From JAWAPU01 sp038894275 (GTDB lineage Archaea; Nanobdellota; Nanobdellia; UBA10117), in the NCBI GenBank assembly GCA_038894275.1, contig JAWAPU010000009.1:1-16097 (forward strand): 16,097 nucleotides of DNA. Reading direction: 5' to 3'. A program made the translations under genes and the position numbers. Shown here in pieces: positions 1-6,738 of the stretch (position 1 is the first letter of the stretch; every line of letters begins with the position of its first letter). The notes under the pieces are model-generated. The model ran no database searches and was not told the DNA's origin. It saw nothing but the letters and a program-made list of their open reading frames with translations.

Positions 1-354
1 CAAGCTTGTGCAGCCATTTCACCCGTCATTAATTTAAAAGTAGCTTCTGAAATTATTAGTTTTGCCGAACCCAAAGAAATAAGAGAAGCCATATTAGAAG
101 CATTAAATGGAAATTTTATAAAAGCAAAAAAATTGTTATTTGACACAATTGTTGCACACGGTCTTTCAGGGTTGGACGCCATCAGACAAATACAAAAAGA
201 AATTCAAAATCTAGAAATTAATGAAAAATTAAAAGCGCAGTTAATCAAAATCTGCGGCGAAGTAGAATTTAGATTGGTGGAAGGTGCAAATGAATTTATA
301 CAATTAGCAGCATTATTAGCAGAATTTGCACTTGTATCTGAAACCGAACAATAA
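1..354 (+). CDS. rfcS: Replication factor C small subunit, C-terminal part (5' truncated by window edge)
   Basis: The frame is open from the first base, and the visible 117 residues are the C-terminal collar domain of the clamp-loader small subunit. Together with the large subunit this protein opens and loads the PCNA sliding clamp onto primed DNA using ATP. The AAA+ core (Walker A, Walker B, SRC motif) lies outside the window. Visible family signatures are the alpha-helical segment with GLSGLDAI, and near the end the conserved run FRLVEGANEFIQLAALLA, which is typical of archaeal RFC-S. The gene stops 9 bases before rfcL in the same direction, so the two clamp-loader subunits are probably made from one transcript. 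The identification rests on the collar domain only but is strong because of the adjacent rfcL. Confidence 0.93.
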   Translation, partial: QACAAISPVINLKVASEIISFAEPKEIREAILEALNGNFIKAKKLLFDTIVAHGLSGLDAIRQIQKEIQNLEINEKLKAQLIKICGEVEFRLVEGANEFIQLAALLAEFALVSETEQ

Positions 355-363
355 AGCAGTAAA

Positions 364-1524
364 ATGATGTCCTTGGCGAAAAAGTACGAGCCTAAAAAAA
401 TTTCCGATATAGTTGGGCAAGACAAAGCAATTCAATATATTCTTTACTATTTCGAAAACTTTCCAAAAACTTATAAAAAAGCATTATTGGTTTATGGCCC
501 AACTGGTTGTGGTAAAACTTCCATTATAAAGGCAATTGCTAATGAAAAAAACTTTGAGTTAATAGAATTGAACGCATCAGATTATAGAAACGCCGAAGCG
601 ATAAATTCCATAATTTTACCTGCAAGTCAACAGCAAAGTCTTTTTAGCATAAAAAAGATAATTTTAATTGACGAAATTGAAGGTTTGCATGGGCAAAACG
701 ATAGAGGCGGGTTTTTAGCCTTAATTGATGTAATTAAAAAAAGTAAATTCCCGATAGTATTAACGGCACAAGACGCATTTGACGAGCGTTTTAAAAGTTT
801 AAGAAATTATTGTGAACTTCTAGAACTACTTCCGCTAAACACAAATGAAATTTTAAAGAAATTAAAATATATTTGTGAGAAAGAAAACATTACTTATGAA
901 ATGGCCGCACTTCATCTTTTAGCCCTACATTCAAATGGGGATCTAAGAGCGGCTATAAACGATTTACAAATGCTGGTAGAAAATAAAAAAGAACTAAAAA
1001 AGGAACAAATAGTAGTATGGGGAAGAGAACAAAAAGAAGAGCTTAAAAGCGTTTTACGATTTATCTTTAAATCTTTTGACCCTTCAGCAGTGCTTAATTA
1101 TTTTGATCACATAGAGGACGAATTAGAAGACTTATTTTTATGGATAGAACAAAATTTACCTTACGAATATAATGCGAAAGCCTTATCTGAAGCTTACAAA
1201 TTTTTAAGCGATGCGTATATTTTCCTTAATTTTATTAAAAAAAGACAACACTGGCGCTTCTTTGTCTACGCAAAATATTTAGGATTAATAGGAGTGCAAC
1301 AATCAAAAAAAACAGTTAATTCTAAAAATACGAAATTTTCAAAACCCGATTTGCTTTTCAAATTTTACATGTTAGCTGCGAAAAAAAGAAAAGCTCAAGT
1401 ATTAGCTGAAAAATATGCAGAATTTTTTCATACTTCTGCGCAAAGACTTCAACAAACGTTTTTGCCCTATTACGCTTTTCTCCAAGAAAAAGGCAAAAGG
1501 TTTGGTAATTTAGAAATAACGTGA
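364..1524 (+). CDS. rfcL: Replication factor C large subunit (short form)
   Basis: Large subunit of the archaeal clamp loader, a AAA+ ATPase that with RFC-S loads PCNA at primer ends. Seen directly: N-terminal RFC box with KISDIVGQD (about 12-20), Walker A GPTGCGKTS (45-53), Walker B LIDEIEG with D103/E104, and sensor-2 region GDLRAAINDL (192-201). The segment FFHTSAQRLQQTFLPYY near the C terminus matches the conserved collar helix of the family. At 386 residues it is clearly shorter than usual archaeal RFC-L (roughly 450-500, from memory). It ends soon after the collar, without the usual charged tail and C-terminal PIP motif that binds PCNA. Two ATG codons are tandem at the start; the first was taken. 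It lies 9 bases after rfcS, so an operon is likely. The ATG is probably translated by coupling or a short spacer, as no TATA box sits at the standard distance. Confidence 0.95.
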   Translation: MMSLAKKYEPKKISDIVGQDKAIQYILYYFENFPKTYKKALLVYGPTGCGKTSIIKAIANEKNFELIELNASDYRNAEAINSIILPASQQQSLFSIKKIILIDEIEGLHGQNDRGGFLALIDVIKKSKFPIVLTAQDAFDERFKSLRNYCELLELLPLNTNEILKKLKYICEKENITYEMAALHLLALHSNGDLRAAINDLQMLVENKKELKKEQIVVWGREQKEELKSVLRFIFKSFDPSAVLNYFDHIEDELEDLFLWIEQNLPYEYNAKALSEAYKFLSDAYIFLNFIKKRQHWRFFVYAKYLGLIGVQQSKKTVNSKNTKFSKPDLLFKFYMLAAKKRKAQVLAEKYAEFFHTSAQRLQQTFLPYYAFLQEKGKRFGNLEIT

Positions 1525-1531
1525 TTTTTTT
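1525..1531 (+). terminator. T-run, candidate archaeal terminator after rfcL
   Basis: Seven consecutive T residues begin immediately after the rfcL TGA stop, in a gap that leads into genes on the opposite strand. Archaeal RNA polymerase often terminates at such non-template T-runs without a hairpin. The position fits the end of the rfcS-rfcL transcript. In such an AT-rich genome short T-runs are common by chance, so this is modest evidence. Confidence 0.4.
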
Positions 1532-1547
1532 ATTTAAAATAGCAAGC

Positions 1548-1621
1548 TGGGGCGGGTGAGATTTGAACTCACGACACCACGGTCTTCAGCCGTGTGCTCT
1601 CCCAGGCTGAGCTACCGCCCC
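1548..1621 (-). tRNA. tRNA-Phe (anticodon GAA)
   Basis: On the minus strand a full cloverleaf can be folded. The 7-bp acceptor GGGGCGG/CCGCCCC is perfectly paired, the D arm has stem GCTC/GAGC, and the anticodon stem CACGG/CCGTG closes a 7-base loop with anticodon GAA. The T arm GTGAG/CTCAC carries the TTCAAAT loop, and the discriminator base is A. The 3' CCA is not encoded, so it must be added after transcription. The gene is 74 bases long with no intron. It begins one base after the stop codon of the DUF357 gene, and a TATA-like box lies 25 bases upstream within that gene. Confidence 0.97.
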
Positions 1622-1622
1622 A

Positions 1623-1901
1623 TTAATCGCTTGTGAAATTAAATTTTAAAGCATTTGATATTTTAAAAAACTTTAGTTTTAATCCAACATCGATATATGC
1701 CCAAGAAATTATTTCTGCTTCAAAAGCTTCCAAGTATTTTCTTTTTTTGTAAAACCATTTACCATCTTCAAAATATCTTTTTGCAAAATCATAAAACTCT
1801 AAAGCTTTTTTGTTTTTTGAAATTATTTTTAATTCTTTAAAAACAGATTCCATTCTCTCTATTTCCTTTTTGGCATTGTTTACCAAGTTTTTAGCCTTCA
1901 T
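1623..1901 (-). CDS. DUF357 family protein
   Basis: A 92-residue, mostly helical, charged protein matching the archaeal DUF357 family as remembered. It has a middle helix with the pattern YDFAKRYFEDGKWFYKKRKY followed by LEAFEAEIISWAYIDVGLKL, where most members carry an 'AF.a.nYA.gwlDag.rLg' signature. The function of the family is not established; a helical-bundle, protein-binding role is a guess. The start codon overlaps the end of the upstream PvlArgDC-like gene by 11 bases, so the two are translated from one mRNA. Its stop lies one base before tRNA-Phe. No signal peptide or membrane segment is seen. Confidence 0.7.
   Translation of the reverse strand: MKAKNLVNNAKKEIERMESVFKELKIISKNKKALEFYDFAKRYFEDGKWFYKKRKYLEAFEAEIISWAYIDVGLKLKFFKISNALKFNFTSD
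1642..1650 (-). promoter_or_regulatory. TATA-like box A for tRNA-Phe, inside DUF357 gene
   Basis: The A/T octamer-like element (TTTAAAATT on the minus strand) is centred about 25 bases before the first base of tRNA-Phe. This is the distance at which archaeal TBP/TFB position the polymerase. It lies within the last codons of the upstream coding region, which would let the tRNA be transcribed independently of the operon. The spacing fits, but similar words are frequent in this AT-rich DNA. Confidence 0.45.
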
Positions 1902-2343
1902 TTTTAAATATTAAAGCAACAATTGCACAGCCATAAGTGTCTTTTTGTGGCGGTGCATGTGCAGTGATTATAATTCTTTGTTCCATGTTTTCTTTTAATT
2001 TTTGATCAGTTAACAATTTAAATGCTTTAAATTTGGCTATATTTTCCGCTTTTATCGCTCCGCCTGCTTTTCCATGACCAATTATTATTTTATTCTCACA
2101 AAAACATAATACCAAAGCAGAAGCCACTTCGCCTTTTGCGCAATTTTGTAATACGATTCCTTTGTAATTTCCTTTTAAATTCTCTAATTCTTTTTTATTC
2201 TCATATACGTTGCATAAAGGGATTTCCAATTTTTCCAATTTTTCCACTTTTATTTTATCTAACCTTGCATCAAGTTGAGCATTTATTTGAGCAAGTTCTT
2301 TATGCTTGCCAAAGCCAATTCCCCAAGTTAGATATGCTTGCAT
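1891..2343 (-). CDS. Pyruvoyl-dependent arginine decarboxylase-like protein, probably catalytically dead or divergent
   Basis: A 150-residue protein with a spaced similarity to archaeal PdaD (PvlArgDC). The N terminus TWGIGFGKHKELAQINAQLD parallels the family's 'G.g...LnaFd.AL' segment. A middle GEVASALVL parallels 'GE.iSAais', and the C-terminal DTYGCAIVALIF parallels 'vek.GCafAAalw'. PdaD enzymes cleave themselves at a Ser in a Ser-Ser-Ile-x-Pro motif to create the pyruvoyl cofactor. Here the equivalent stretch (about 35-42) reads EKLEKLEIP with no Ser, and the Glu proton donor after the middle strand is not apparent. I infer a family member without decarboxylase activity, or a wrong family assignment. 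The ATG lies 10 bases after the mature 3' end of tRNA-Ser, with no room for its own TATA box outside the tRNA. Confidence 0.5.
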   Translation of the reverse strand: MQAYLTWGIGFGKHKELAQINAQLDARLDKIKVEKLEKLEIPLCNVYENKKELENLKGNYKGIVLQNCAKGEVASALVLCFCENKIIIGHGKAGGAIKAENIAKFKAFKLLTDQKLKENMEQRIIITAHAPPQKDTYGCAIVALIFKNEG

Positions 2344-2353
2344 TTTGATGAAC

Positions 2354-2439
2354 CGCCGGGGCTGGGATTTGAACCCAGAAATCCCTTGCGGGAAACAGGT
2401 TTAGCAAACCTGCGCCGTACCAGGTTGGGCCACCCCGGC
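2354..2439 (-). tRNA. tRNA-Ser (anticodon GCU)
   Basis: A class II tRNA on the minus strand, 86 bases. Acceptor stem GCCGGGG/CCCCGGC is perfectly paired, and the D arm starts GCCC. Anticodon stem CAGGT/ACCTG closes the loop TTGCTAA with anticodon GCT (reads AGC/AGU). A long variable arm, TCCC-GCAA-GGGA, is the hallmark of serine tRNAs. The T arm is CTGGG/CCCAG with TTCAAAT. The discriminator is G, as expected for serine. CCA is not encoded. The anticodon GCT was read directly from the 7-base loop. It is the first gene of the 2439-1548 unit. Confidence 0.97.
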
Positions 2440-2457
2440 AATTTTAGTATTTATTTG

Positions 2458-2468
2458 ATTTTAAAAAA
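2458..2468 (-). promoter_or_regulatory. TATA-like box A for tRNA-Ser and the operon behind it
   Basis: An A/T-only element (TTTTTTAAAAT on the minus strand) is centred about 24 bases before the first base of tRNA-Ser. It is the only good TATA candidate upstream of this unit, so it probably drives the tRNA and the two coding genes after it. A separate, oppositely oriented element for SRP RNA lies about 30 bases away. Confidence 0.5.
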
Positions 2469-2491
2469 GCTTTCCTTAATTTTGAAAAATC

Positions 2492-2498
2492 TTTTAAA
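2492..2498 (+). promoter_or_regulatory. TATA box for SRP RNA
   Basis: TTTTAAA is centred 25 bases before G2520, the first base of the terminal helix of the SRP RNA. The match in spacing with the independently deduced RNA 5' end supports both calls. A second A/T stretch at 2511-2518 is too close to the RNA to serve a start at 2520. Confidence 0.55.
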
Positions 2499-2519
2499 CT
2501 TCAAAACAAAATTTTATAC

Positions 2520-2788
2520 GGCGGCTAGCCTGCCCGGCTAGGGAGCGGGTGTAACGGGAAATTCCCTTTAGCCCGAGGCGAAGCATCGGGAGCGGTTAGT
2601 AAAAAATTAGTTTCGTCTTGCTGTTTGGCGCAGAAGCACAGCCTTTGTGGGTGACAAGTCTAGGAAATCCGTCAGGCCCGGAAGGGAGCAGCGGTAACTT
2701 AGATTTGTTGCGCTACAAAGTTCACTGTGTGGAGCCAGCAACAAGGGAACGAGCTAATTTTTACTAATCCATCTCGATGCGTGCCGCC
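2520..2788 (+). ncRNA. Signal recognition particle RNA (archaeal 7S RNA)
   Basis: The RNA scaffold of SRP, which binds SRP54 and SRP19 and targets ribosomes making membrane and secreted proteins. The universal helix 8 is clear at 2671-2692: GTCAGG, then CCC-GGAA-GGG hairpin (2677-2686), then AGCAGC. Helix 5 is formed by 2594-2610 pairing with 2754-2770 over about 16 positions. The ends pair as archaeal helix 1 (GGCGGC 2520-2525 with GCCGCC 2783-2788), which defines the limits. The Alu domain shows TGTAAC at 2550-2555 and a hairpin CCCGA/TCGGG at 2572-2590. At about 269 bases it is slightly shorter than the roughly 300 of most archaeal 7S RNAs. The exact ends are inferred from pairing. Confidence 0.95.
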
Positions 2789-2799
2789 TTATTGATTAA

Positions 2800-5496
2800 A
2801 TGGCCGCTACAGATGAATTTTACAAGCTAGACAAAGAAAAAGTGTTAGAATTATTTAAAACAACGAATAAAGGGCTTGCAGATAGCGAAGCCCAAAAAAG
2901 ATTAGAAAAATACGGGTTAAATAAAATCGAAATTAAACAATTTACAAACCCAGGCATAATATTTTTAAAACAATTTAAATCTCTTTTAGTTGCGCTTTTG
3001 ATTTTTGCAACTTTTTTTTCTTTTTTAATAGGTGAAAAATTAGATGCACTTGTAATTGGAGCAATTATACTTCTTAACGCGGTTTTAGGATTTGTCCAAG
3101 AATATAGAGCCGAAAAATCCGTACAAGCTTTAATTGCTTTAAGCACTCCTTTTGCTACTGTCATACGGGATGGTAGACAAAAGCAAATCAAAGCAGATCA
3201 AATTGTTCCAGGAGATATTTTAGTTTTAAATATAGGTACAAAAATAGCAGCAGATTGCAGACTTTTAGAAGCATATGATTTAAAAGTAGATGAATCTTTG
3301 CTTACTGGCGAATCTGTACCTGTATTAAAGCATACAAATACTATATCTGCTTCTGTACCTGTGGCTGATAGAAAAAATTGCGTATTTGCAAACACTCTTG
3401 TAATCCATGGAAAAGGATTGGGAATTGTTATTTCTACAGGTAAAAATACAGAAGTTGGAAAAATAGCACAATTATTGGCTTCAGAAAAACCAAAACCAAC
3501 GCCCCTTCAATTAAAACTTTCTTCTATTGCTAAAACCTTAAGTCTTTTTGTTGTTTTAATAGCACTGTTAATTTTTTCTTTAGGCGTTATTCAAGGAAAA
3601 AATTTATTTGAAAATGTGCTTATGGCAATTGCTTTAGCAGTTGCCGCCGTGCCAGAAGGATTACCAGCAGTTGTAACAATTGCGCTTTCTTTAGGTGTAT
3701 CTAGAATGTCAAAAGTAAACGCGATTATTCGAGAATTACCTGCAGTTGAAACTTTGGGAAGTTGTACTTTTATTGCTACAGATAAAACAGGCACGTTAAC
3801 AAAAAATGAAATGACTGTTCAAAAAATATACATTAACGATTTGTTAATTGATGTTACGGGTAGAGGATATGAGCCAAAAGGGGAATTTTTATTAAACAAT
3901 AAGCCTATTGATTTGAAAGATGATGTTTCCGCTAATTTATTATTTAAAATTTCAGCCCTTTGCAATAATGCTGAATTATATCAAAATAAAGGTTGGCAAA
4001 TTGTTGGCGACCCTACAGAAGGTGCTTTATTAGTTTTAGCCGCAAAAAGCGGTTTTTGGAAAGAAAAATTAGCGAAAGAATTTCCTGAAGTAAGAGAATT
4101 ATCATTCGATTCTAATAGAAAACGAATGTCTACTATTCACAAATTTAAAAACCAATACCTAGTTTTAACTAAAGGTGCGCCCGATATATTGCTAAAATGT
4201 TGTAAGTGGTATTTAAAAGATGGAAAACTATTAGTTCTTACGCCTAAACTTCGAAAAACAATTTTAAAAATTAATGAAAATCTAGCAAAATCTGCTTTAA
4301 GAGTTTTAGGATTTGCATATAAATCAATAGACAAACTACCAGATTCTACCAATCCAGATGACATAGAGAGAGATCTTGTTTGGATTGGTCTTGCAGGCAT
4401 GGCAGACCCGCTAAGGCCCGAAGCTGCAGAAGCGGTTCAAATAGCTCGAGAAGCTGGAATTAGGGTTGCAATGGTTACTGGCGATCATGTAGAAACCGCA
4501 AAGGCTATCGCTAGTCAATTAGGACTTTTAGATAAAGATAGCATAATATTGGAAAGTACAGAATTTGATTCGTTAACAAAAAAACAATTTGAGGAAATTG
4601 TAGAAAAAGTTACTGTTTATGCGCGAGTTACTCCAGAACAAAAAGTTAGAATTGTAAAGGCTTTACAAACAAAAGGACATGTTGTAGCCATGACTGGCGA
4701 TGGCGTAAACGACGCTCCTGCACTTAAAGCAGCAGATATAGGCATCGCGATGGGGTTAAAAGGTACTGATGTTGCAAAAGAAGCTTCGGCCATGATTTTA
4801 CAGGACGATAATTTTGCAACTATTGTTTCGGCTATAAAAGAAGGAAGAACAATATATGCAAATATTAGAAAATTCTTAAAATATCTACTTTCGTCCAATT
4901 TTGCAGAAGTAGCGGTTATCCTTTTGGCATCTTTATTATTTTTACCATTACCTGTTTTAGCTCTTCAACTTCTTTGGATAAATTTAATAACTGATGGGTT
5001 GCCTGCTATTGCTCTAGGCGTCGATCCTGCAACTCGCGAAATTATGAAAATTAAGCCACGAAAAAAAGAGGAAAAACCAATAAATAAAATTATGCTTAAA
5101 GAAATTTTATTTGTGTCTTCAATAATCACTATTGGAACTTTGTTTATATTTTGGTTAAATTTGCATAAAGACATAAATTATGCTCGAAGCGCAGTTTTTA
5201 CAGCAATAGTGTTATTTGAAATGTTTAATGTTTATAATATACGATCCGAAAGATCAGCATTTGTCGCACCTAAAAATATTTGGCTACATTTAGCTGTTAT
5301 TTCTTCTATCATTTTACAATTAATAGTTGTATACGCTCCTCCTTTGCAACTTATTTTTGGTACCACCGCTCTTTCACTAGACACTTTAGCAATTATCTTA
5401 GGAGTATGCTCGCTTGTTTTGATTTTAACTGAATTATGGAAAATATTGAAGTTTAAAGATATAAGACTATTTTTCTATAAAGCAAAAAATTTATAA
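2800..5496 (+). CDS. Ca2+-transporting P-type ATPase (P2A, SERCA-like)
   Basis: An 898-residue membrane pump that exports a cation, most likely Ca2+, at the cost of ATP. Seen: N-terminal cation-ATPase domain, actuator TGES (169-172), M4 PEGLP (285-289), phosphorylation motif DKTGTLT with Asp328, TGD at 560-562, hinge TGDGVNDAP (632-640) and ten likely membrane segments. The SERCA calcium ligands all have counterparts: E286 in M4, N700 and E703 in M5 (SSNFAEV), N728, T731 and D732 in M6 (NLITDGLP) and E807 in M8 (LFEMFN). That pattern favours Ca2+ over Na+/K+ or H+. Length is typical of a compact prokaryotic P2A pump with no regulatory tail. The ATG lies 11 bases after the SRP RNA end with no TATA box at the standard distance, so read-through is possible. 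Confidence 0.93.
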   Translation: MAATDEFYKLDKEKVLELFKTTNKGLADSEAQKRLEKYGLNKIEIKQFTNPGIIFLKQFKSLLVALLIFATFFSFLIGEKLDALVIGAIILLNAVLGFVQEYRAEKSVQALIALSTPFATVIRDGRQKQIKADQIVPGDILVLNIGTKIAADCRLLEAYDLKVDESLLTGESVPVLKHTNTISASVPVADRKNCVFANTLVIHGKGLGIVISTGKNTEVGKIAQLLASEKPKPTPLQLKLSSIAKTLSLFVVLIALLIFSLGVIQGKNLFENVLMAIALAVAAVPEGLPAVVTIALSLGVSRMSKVNAIIRELPAVETLGSCTFIATDKTGTLTKNEMTVQKIYINDLLIDVTGRGYEPKGEFLLNNKPIDLKDDVSANLLFKISALCNNAELYQNKGWQIVGDPTEGALLVLAAKSGFWKEKLAKEFPEVRELSFDSNRKRMSTIHKFKNQYLVLTKGAPDILLKCCKWYLKDGKLLVLTPKLRKTILKINENLAKSALRVLGFAYKSIDKLPDSTNPDDIERDLVWIGLAGMADPLRPEAAEAVQIAREAGIRVAMVTGDHVETAKAIASQLGLLDKDSIILESTEFDSLTKKQFEEIVEKVTVYARVTPEQKVRIVKALQTKGHVVAMTGDGVNDAPALKAADIGIAMGLKGTDVAKEASAMILQDDNFATIVSAIKEGRTIYANIRKFLKYLLSSNFAEVAVILLASLLFLPLPVLALQLLWINLITDGLPAIALGVDPATREIMKIKPRKKEEKPINKIMLKEILFVSSIITIGTLFIFWLNLHKDINYARSAVFTAIVLFEMFNVYNIRSERSAFVAPKNIWLHLAVISSIILQLIVVYAPPLQLIFGTTALSLDTLAIILGVCSLVLILTELWKILKFKDIRLFFYKAKNL

Positions 5497-5497
5497 A
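5490..5497 (+). promoter_or_regulatory. TATA box overlapping ATPase stop codon
   Basis: TTTATAAA is centred about 25 bases before the ATG at 5519, implying transcription starting at or next to the start codon (a leaderless mRNA). The element contains the TAA stop codon of the ATPase gene at 5494-5496. Confidence 0.6.
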
Positions 5498-5518
5498 TCG
5501 CCACCTTATGTATAGTAT

Positions 5519-5959
5519 ATGGAAAATAAAATTTTGACTTTTAAAAAATTAAACTTATTTACCCTCGGTTTTATAATTATAGCTAGTTTCTATGGCAATG
5601 TTTTGATACACGAATTTGGACATTATGTAATAGCAGATGCGCTAGGTTTAAAACCAAGATTATATTTATTCGATAACGGACAGGGCACAGGCTTTAGTTT
5701 TACAAATCAAAATTTTTATGTCACTTATAACAAAAATGGTCCAGACAATTCATTAGTGGCACTAGGCGGCCCATTAGCCAATTTAATACTTTGTGCATGC
5801 ATTAGTTTGCTTTATTTTAAAATACCTAAAAGAAATGAAAATGTTAAAATTATATTATTTATAATTGCAATAGTTGCGCTTTTATCAGGTATTTTAAATT
5901 TACTACCCTATGGCACGAGTGATGGAAAAATATTATTTAATATGTTGAAAAATCTTTAA
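5519..5959 (+). CDS. Minimal M50-type (site-2 protease-like) membrane metalloprotease
   Basis: A 146-residue membrane protein with zinc-metalloprotease marks. HEFGH (31-35) lies in the first hydrophobic segment (about 12-38). GGPLAN (83-88) opens the second segment, and NLLPYGTSDG (127-136) closes the third. This is the order of motifs in M50/S2P intramembrane proteases, where two His and the late Asp (here D135) bind zinc and the Glu is catalytic. The family's usual DGG is DGK here. Known archaeal members are generally over 200 residues, so this is a stripped-down core without PDZ or CBS domains. The substrate is unknown; cleavage of membrane-anchored proteins is inferred from the family. 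The start is supported by a TATA box 25 bases upstream. A non-protease M50-like relative cannot be excluded. Confidence 0.72.
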   Translation: MENKILTFKKLNLFTLGFIIIASFYGNVLIHEFGHYVIADALGLKPRLYLFDNGQGTGFSFTNQNFYVTYNKNGPDNSLVALGGPLANLILCACISLLYFKIPKRNENVKIILFIIAIVALLSGILNLLPYGTSDGKILFNMLKNL

Positions 5960-5962
5960 AAA
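5953..5962 (+). promoter_or_regulatory. TATA-like box for the FKBP gene
   Basis: CTTTAAAAAT is centred about 26-27 bases before the ATG at 5984, again pointing to a leaderless start. It overlaps the TAA stop of the M50-like gene. Confidence 0.5.
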
Positions 5963-5983
5963 TCCTTATTTTTAAGTAAATTT

Positions 5984-6670
5984 ATGTTAGCAAAAAAAGA
6001 TTTTATAGAACTGGAATTAATTGGTAAAATAGCAAATACCAACCAAGTTTTTACAGAACAAAAAGATGCTAAAATTTGCCTCGGCGCTGGCCAGCTTTTA
6101 CCAGAAATAGAGAAAGCTCTTGAAGGAAAAGAAATAACTCAATCTTTCGAATTAACTTTAACGCCTGAACAAGCGTTTGGCCAAAGAAATCCAAAACTAG
6201 TTCAATTAGTGCCAATGTCTAAATTTGCAGAAAATAAAATAAATCCCGTTCCAGGGTTACAAGTCACCATTAATAATTTGTTGGCCACTATAAAATCAGT
6301 GAATAGCGGGAGGGTTATAATAGATTTTAACCATCCTTTAGCCGGAAAAACTTTGAATTTTTATATAAAAATAAAAAGAAAAATAGATAATTTAGAAGAT
6401 AAAATAAAAATTCTTTTACCAGAATCAGAAGAAGTAAAAATTTTTGAGGATAAAGTAGAAATTAAAACAAAAAAACCTCTACCGGATAAATTTATTGAAT
6501 TAAAAATAAAAAACTTAAAAGAATTCATACCTGAATTGCAGCAAAAAGAAATTGTTTTTTTAAAAGAAGAGAAAAAAAGTACTGAAAAAAAGAATAGCAA
6601 AAAGAAAAAAGAAGAAATAAAAGCAGATAAAAAACCAATGGATAAAGAAGAAGCGCCAGTTAAAAATTAA
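5984..6670 (+). CDS. SlyD-like FKBP-type chaperone/prolyl isomerase with altered pocket and C-terminal extension
   Basis: FKBP fold with an inserted IF (chaperone) domain, as in archaeal FKBP26/SlyD proteins. Seen: LGAGQLLPEIEKALEG (33-48), AFGQRNPKLV (64-73), IF domain about 66-118, and DFNHPLAGKTLNF (114-126), the signature where the chain returns to the FKBP core. Residues 135-195 form an extra domain, followed by a very Lys/Glu-rich tail (195-228), which is likely flexible. Odd: the FKBP12 Tyr26 and Asp37 positions, which line the prolyl pocket, read L12 and T24 here (LIGK and VFTEQ instead of YTGK and VFDxx). Isomerase activity may be reduced or absent, with the holding-chaperone role retained. 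Cytosolic; no signal peptide. It has its own TATA-like box and is not obviously in an operon with ftsZ. Confidence 0.87.
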   Translation: MLAKKDFIELELIGKIANTNQVFTEQKDAKICLGAGQLLPEIEKALEGKEITQSFELTLTPEQAFGQRNPKLVQLVPMSKFAENKINPVPGLQVTINNLLATIKSVNSGRVIIDFNHPLAGKTLNFYIKIKRKIDNLEDKIKILLPESEEVKIFEDKVEIKTKKPLPDKFIELKIKNLKEFIPELQQKEIVFLKEEKKSTEKKNSKKKKEEIKADKKPMDKEEAPVKN

Positions 6671-6700
6671 ATTCGACTTATATCCTTTTTAAAACAAAAA

Positions 6701-6710
6701 TTTAAAAATA
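6701..6710 (+). promoter_or_regulatory. TATA-like box upstream of ftsZ
   Basis: TTTAAAAATA is centred about 34 bases before the ATG at 6739, implying a leader of roughly 9 bases. A second element, TTTTTAAAA at 6686-6694, is centred exactly 25 bases before an alternative GTG start at 6715. Which pair is used decides the N terminus of FtsZ. Confidence 0.4.
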
Positions 6711-6738
6711 CCAAGTGTTGCTACATCTCAGATATAAC

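Noticed and set aside
1447..1474. QQTFLPYY in RFC-L as a possible PIP motif
   Set aside because: It falls in the conserved collar helix of the family (HTSxxxLxxxxLPY), not in a free C-terminal tail, and has Phe where PIP motifs have Leu/Ile/Met.
2511..2518. ATTTTATA as the SRP RNA TATA box
   Set aside because: It would place the start near 2539, cutting off the 5' strand of terminal helix 1 (GGCGGC at 2520-2525) that pairs with the 3' end.
2338..2541. Plus-strand open frame crossing tRNA-Ser and the start of the SRP RNA
   Set aside because: It overlaps two well-supported RNA genes and gives a composition-odd peptide with no family resemblance.
2820..3191. 123-codon minus-strand open frame inside the ATPase gene
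   Set aside because: Antisense shadow of the conserved P-type ATPase, with no family resemblance.
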